This document shows, piece after piece, positions 4,388 through 5,507 of a stretch of 5,507 nucleotides of DNA (the stretch's first letter is position 1; each line of letters starts with the position of its first letter). The notes under the pieces are model-generated. The model did no database searches. It was not told the origin of the DNA and was given only the letters and a program-made list of their open reading frames with translations. The position numbers and the translations under genes are program-made. The DNA lies in NCBI GenBank assembly GCA_964609655.1, contig CAZSUA010000352.1:1-5507 (forward strand). The letters are read 5' to 3'. The stretch is from JBBRRP01 sp964609655 (GTDB taxonomy: Bacteria; Myxococcota_A; Polyangia; Polyangiales; Polyangiaceae).

Positions 4388-5507
4388 TTAGTAGCTCAGG
4401 TCCGAATCCCACAGCGCCATGGAGTTCGATTGGACGTTTGACCGCGACCTGGTCCCCGTGGCCATCTCGTTAAGTTTCTTTGGGCTAAGTTTCTTTGGGC
4501 TAAGTTTCTTTGGGCTAAGTTTCTTTGGGGAGGGCTTCTGGTGCGCCTCCTCCGCGCAGTCTTTCGGGTCAGGTTGGCTGGCAGGTCTGCGTGAAGTGGT
4601 GGAGCCTGCCGCGACTGTGGTGGTGGCGACTGTGGTGCTTGTGGCTAAGGCCGACGCTGCAGGAGGCAGCGAGCCGTCCCCGGCCGAGGGAGAGGGCGAA
4701 GCGGCATGGGAATTATCGGCCCCAGAGCGAGCCCCCCCCAGTGTTGTTGCCAGCACCGCGAATGCGGTCAAAAGGATGAAGCGGGCGTTTCCGGGCCTCG
4801 ATCGCTTCGGACGCATGATGGTCGAGGTCACCGACACAAGCACAGATTCTGGGCCGTTCAGCTGGAATGCGATGTGCGGAGATGCCGGAATGGCGGGCGT
4901 GAACGCATTCGGCTCTTGGGCCCCACGCGAACGCGACTCGCTCTCGGTGTGCCCCGGATCCGTATGCCGGGCTTCTTCTAAAAGTTGGTTGGTTGGCAGT
5001 TGGTTGCTCGAAACCGGATTCTGTTCGGTCAGCCGAGCAGTGGGACGTTGAACCTCCAACGACTCCAGGCCGAGACTCCACTCCAAGGCGCGGGCCATTT
5101 GCTTGGCGTCGGCAAATCGGTCGATAGGCCGCTTGGCTAGCGCGCGCTCCACCCAGGCATCAAACGACTTCGGAATGGAAGGCTCCACTTCAGAAGCAAG
5201 CGGCGGCGCCGCGCCCAGGATGCGAGCCACAAGGTCAGCGCGTTCGCCAAACGAAAAGGGAGTTCGGCCCGTCGCCATGCGGTAAGTGAGAACGCCAACA
5301 GCCCACAGATCAGCTCGGCCATCAAGCTGGGGCTCCCCCAGGATTTGCTCAGGGCTCATGTAGCTCAAGGTGCCAACGAGAGACCCGCTTGGCGACGTAT
5401 CGTCTTCTTCCTCAAGGCAGGCCTTGGCTACCCCGAAGTCGAGGAGTTTTACGAGAAAATCGTCATCTTCGCGAAGCCGCGTCAAAAATATGTTGGCGGG
5501 CTTGAGG
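4388..5507 (-). CDS. Membrane Ser/Thr protein kinase (Hanks type), N-terminal part missing at the window edge
   Basis: The frame enters from the right edge within the catalytic loop: the first full codons read LKPANIFLTR, the end of the usual HRDLKPxN motif, so the proton-acceptor Asp lies just outside. Counting from the TTG at 5485, DFG is at 16-18 (Mg binding), the activation segment holds candidate Thr/Ser sites (TSPSGS, 30-35) and ends in GTLSYMSPEQ (38-47), and DLWAVGVLTYRMATGRTPF (59-77) and the conserved Arg of the last kinase helix (RFADA, 123-127) complete the C lobe, about 1-136. A 95-residue low-complexity linker with no recognisable domain leads to one membrane helix (about 235-250, FILLTAFAVLATTLGG). 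The C-terminal 115 residues should be outside the cytoplasm and are rich in Ala, Ser, Thr and Pro, with repeats TTVATTTVA and (SPKKL)4. The TTG at 5485 is not a start, since kinase motifs continue upstream. It is the first visible gene of a three-gene operon and probably signals to the FHA activator. Confidence 0.95.
   Translation of the reverse strand, partial: LKPANIFLTRLREDDDFLVKLLDFGVAKACLEEEDDTSPSGSLVGTLSYMSPEQILGEPQLDGRADLWAVGVLTYRMATGRTPFSFGERADLVARILGAAPPLASEVEPSIPKSFDAWVERALAKRPIDRFADAKQMARALEWSLGLESLEVQRPTARLTEQNPVSSNQLPTNQLLEEARHTDPGHTESESRSRGAQEPNAFTPAIPASPHIAFQLNGPESVLVSVTSTIMRPKRSRPGNARFILLTAFAVLATTLGGARSGADNSHAASPSPSAGDGSLPPAASALATSTTVATTTVAAGSTTSRRPASQPDPKDCAEEAHQKPSPKKLSPKKLSPKKLSPKKLNEMATGTRSRSNVQSNSMALWDSDLSY
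4471..4530. repeat. Four tandem copies of a 15-bp repeat in the kinase gene, encoding (SPKKL)4
   Basis: The unit TAAGTTTCTTTGGGC occurs head to tail at 4471-4485, 4486-4500, 4501-4515 and 4516-4530. The first three copies are identical and the fourth differs only in its last base. On the coding strand each unit gives Ser-Pro-Lys-Lys-Leu using the same codons, so the repeat is conserved at DNA level, which points to recent expansion by slippage. Because 15 is a multiple of three, gain or loss of copies changes tail length without breaking the frame. Confidence 0.97.
4611..4637. repeat. Two-copy direct repeat with 15-bp period in the kinase tail
   Basis: GCGACTGTGGTG is present at 4611-4622 and again at 4626-4637, separated by GTG. 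On the coding strand it gives part of the TTVATTTVA stretch of the kinase tail. The period equals that of the SPKKL array about 80 bp away, although the sequence is unrelated. Confidence 0.85.

Noticed and set aside
4471..4530. CRISPR-like array
   Set aside because: The repeats are contiguous 15-bp units with no spacers, in frame inside a coding region, and no cas genes are present.
4980..5012. Repeated AGTTGGTTG in the kinase linker (NQLPTNQL)
   Set aside because: It is a short, imperfect local duplication in low-complexity coding sequence, too weak to list as a repeat feature.
4419..5051. Long plus-strand open frame (210 codons) containing repeated LSFFG
   Set aside because: It is the antisense shadow of the kinase gene and the LSFFG repeats are the reverse reading of the SPKKL array. 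The minus strand carries recognisable kinase motifs, and no ribosome site or homology supports the plus frame.

Overview
The window looks like a chromosomal piece from a myxobacterium or close relative (Myxococcota). That placement is inferred from gene content: a eukaryote-like Ser/Thr kinase, a secreted TPR/PEGA-type envelope protein, and an enhancer-binding protein with an FHA sensor next to a sigma-54 AAA+ domain, a combination best known from Myxococcus and its relatives. No rRNA, tRNA, CRISPR array or insertion sequence is visible, and coding density is high.

Layout. (1) Positions 1-1211, minus strand: a chaperone operon, grpE followed after 6 bp by dnaK. DnaK runs off the left edge, so only its first 206 codons are present. 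(2) Positions 1212-1314: the only sizeable intergenic region, carrying a good housekeeping promoter reading left into grpE and a weaker one reading right into a toxin-antitoxin pair, with a candidate autoregulatory operator. (3) Positions 1315-1976, plus strand: a ribbon-helix-helix antitoxin and a PIN-domain toxin (VapBC type) overlapping by 4 bp. (4) Positions 1977-2013: a 37-bp convergent junction whose small perfect hairpin reaches into the stop codon of the next gene. (5) Positions 2014-5507, minus strand: a tightly packed three-gene operon, in transcription order a membrane Ser/Thr protein kinase (5' end off the right edge), a signal-peptide-bearing TPR/PEGA-like protein with two C-terminal membrane helices, and an FHA-sigma-54 transcription activator. 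Junctions are 14 bp and a 7-bp overlap.

How the genes may work together. The right-hand operon reads as a complete envelope-to-promoter signalling line: an envelope protein and a membrane kinase with a repetitive extracytoplasmic tail could sense a surface condition, and phosphothreonine made by the kinase could be read by the FHA domain of the activator, which then opens sigma-54 promoters. That chain is inference from domains and gene order. A sigma-54-type promoter motif (GG-N10-GC spacing) lies inside the middle gene about 105 bp upstream of the activator, suggesting possible autoregulation. The other notable element is a perfect four-copy 15-bp tandem repeat in the kinase gene, encoding (SPKKL)4 in the tail. 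GrpE-DnaK is ordinary proteostasis machinery, although its promoter position implies an almost leaderless mRNA. No wholly new system is proven here; the kinase/PEGA/FHA-sigma-54 cassette with its repeat tail is the best candidate for something not well described.
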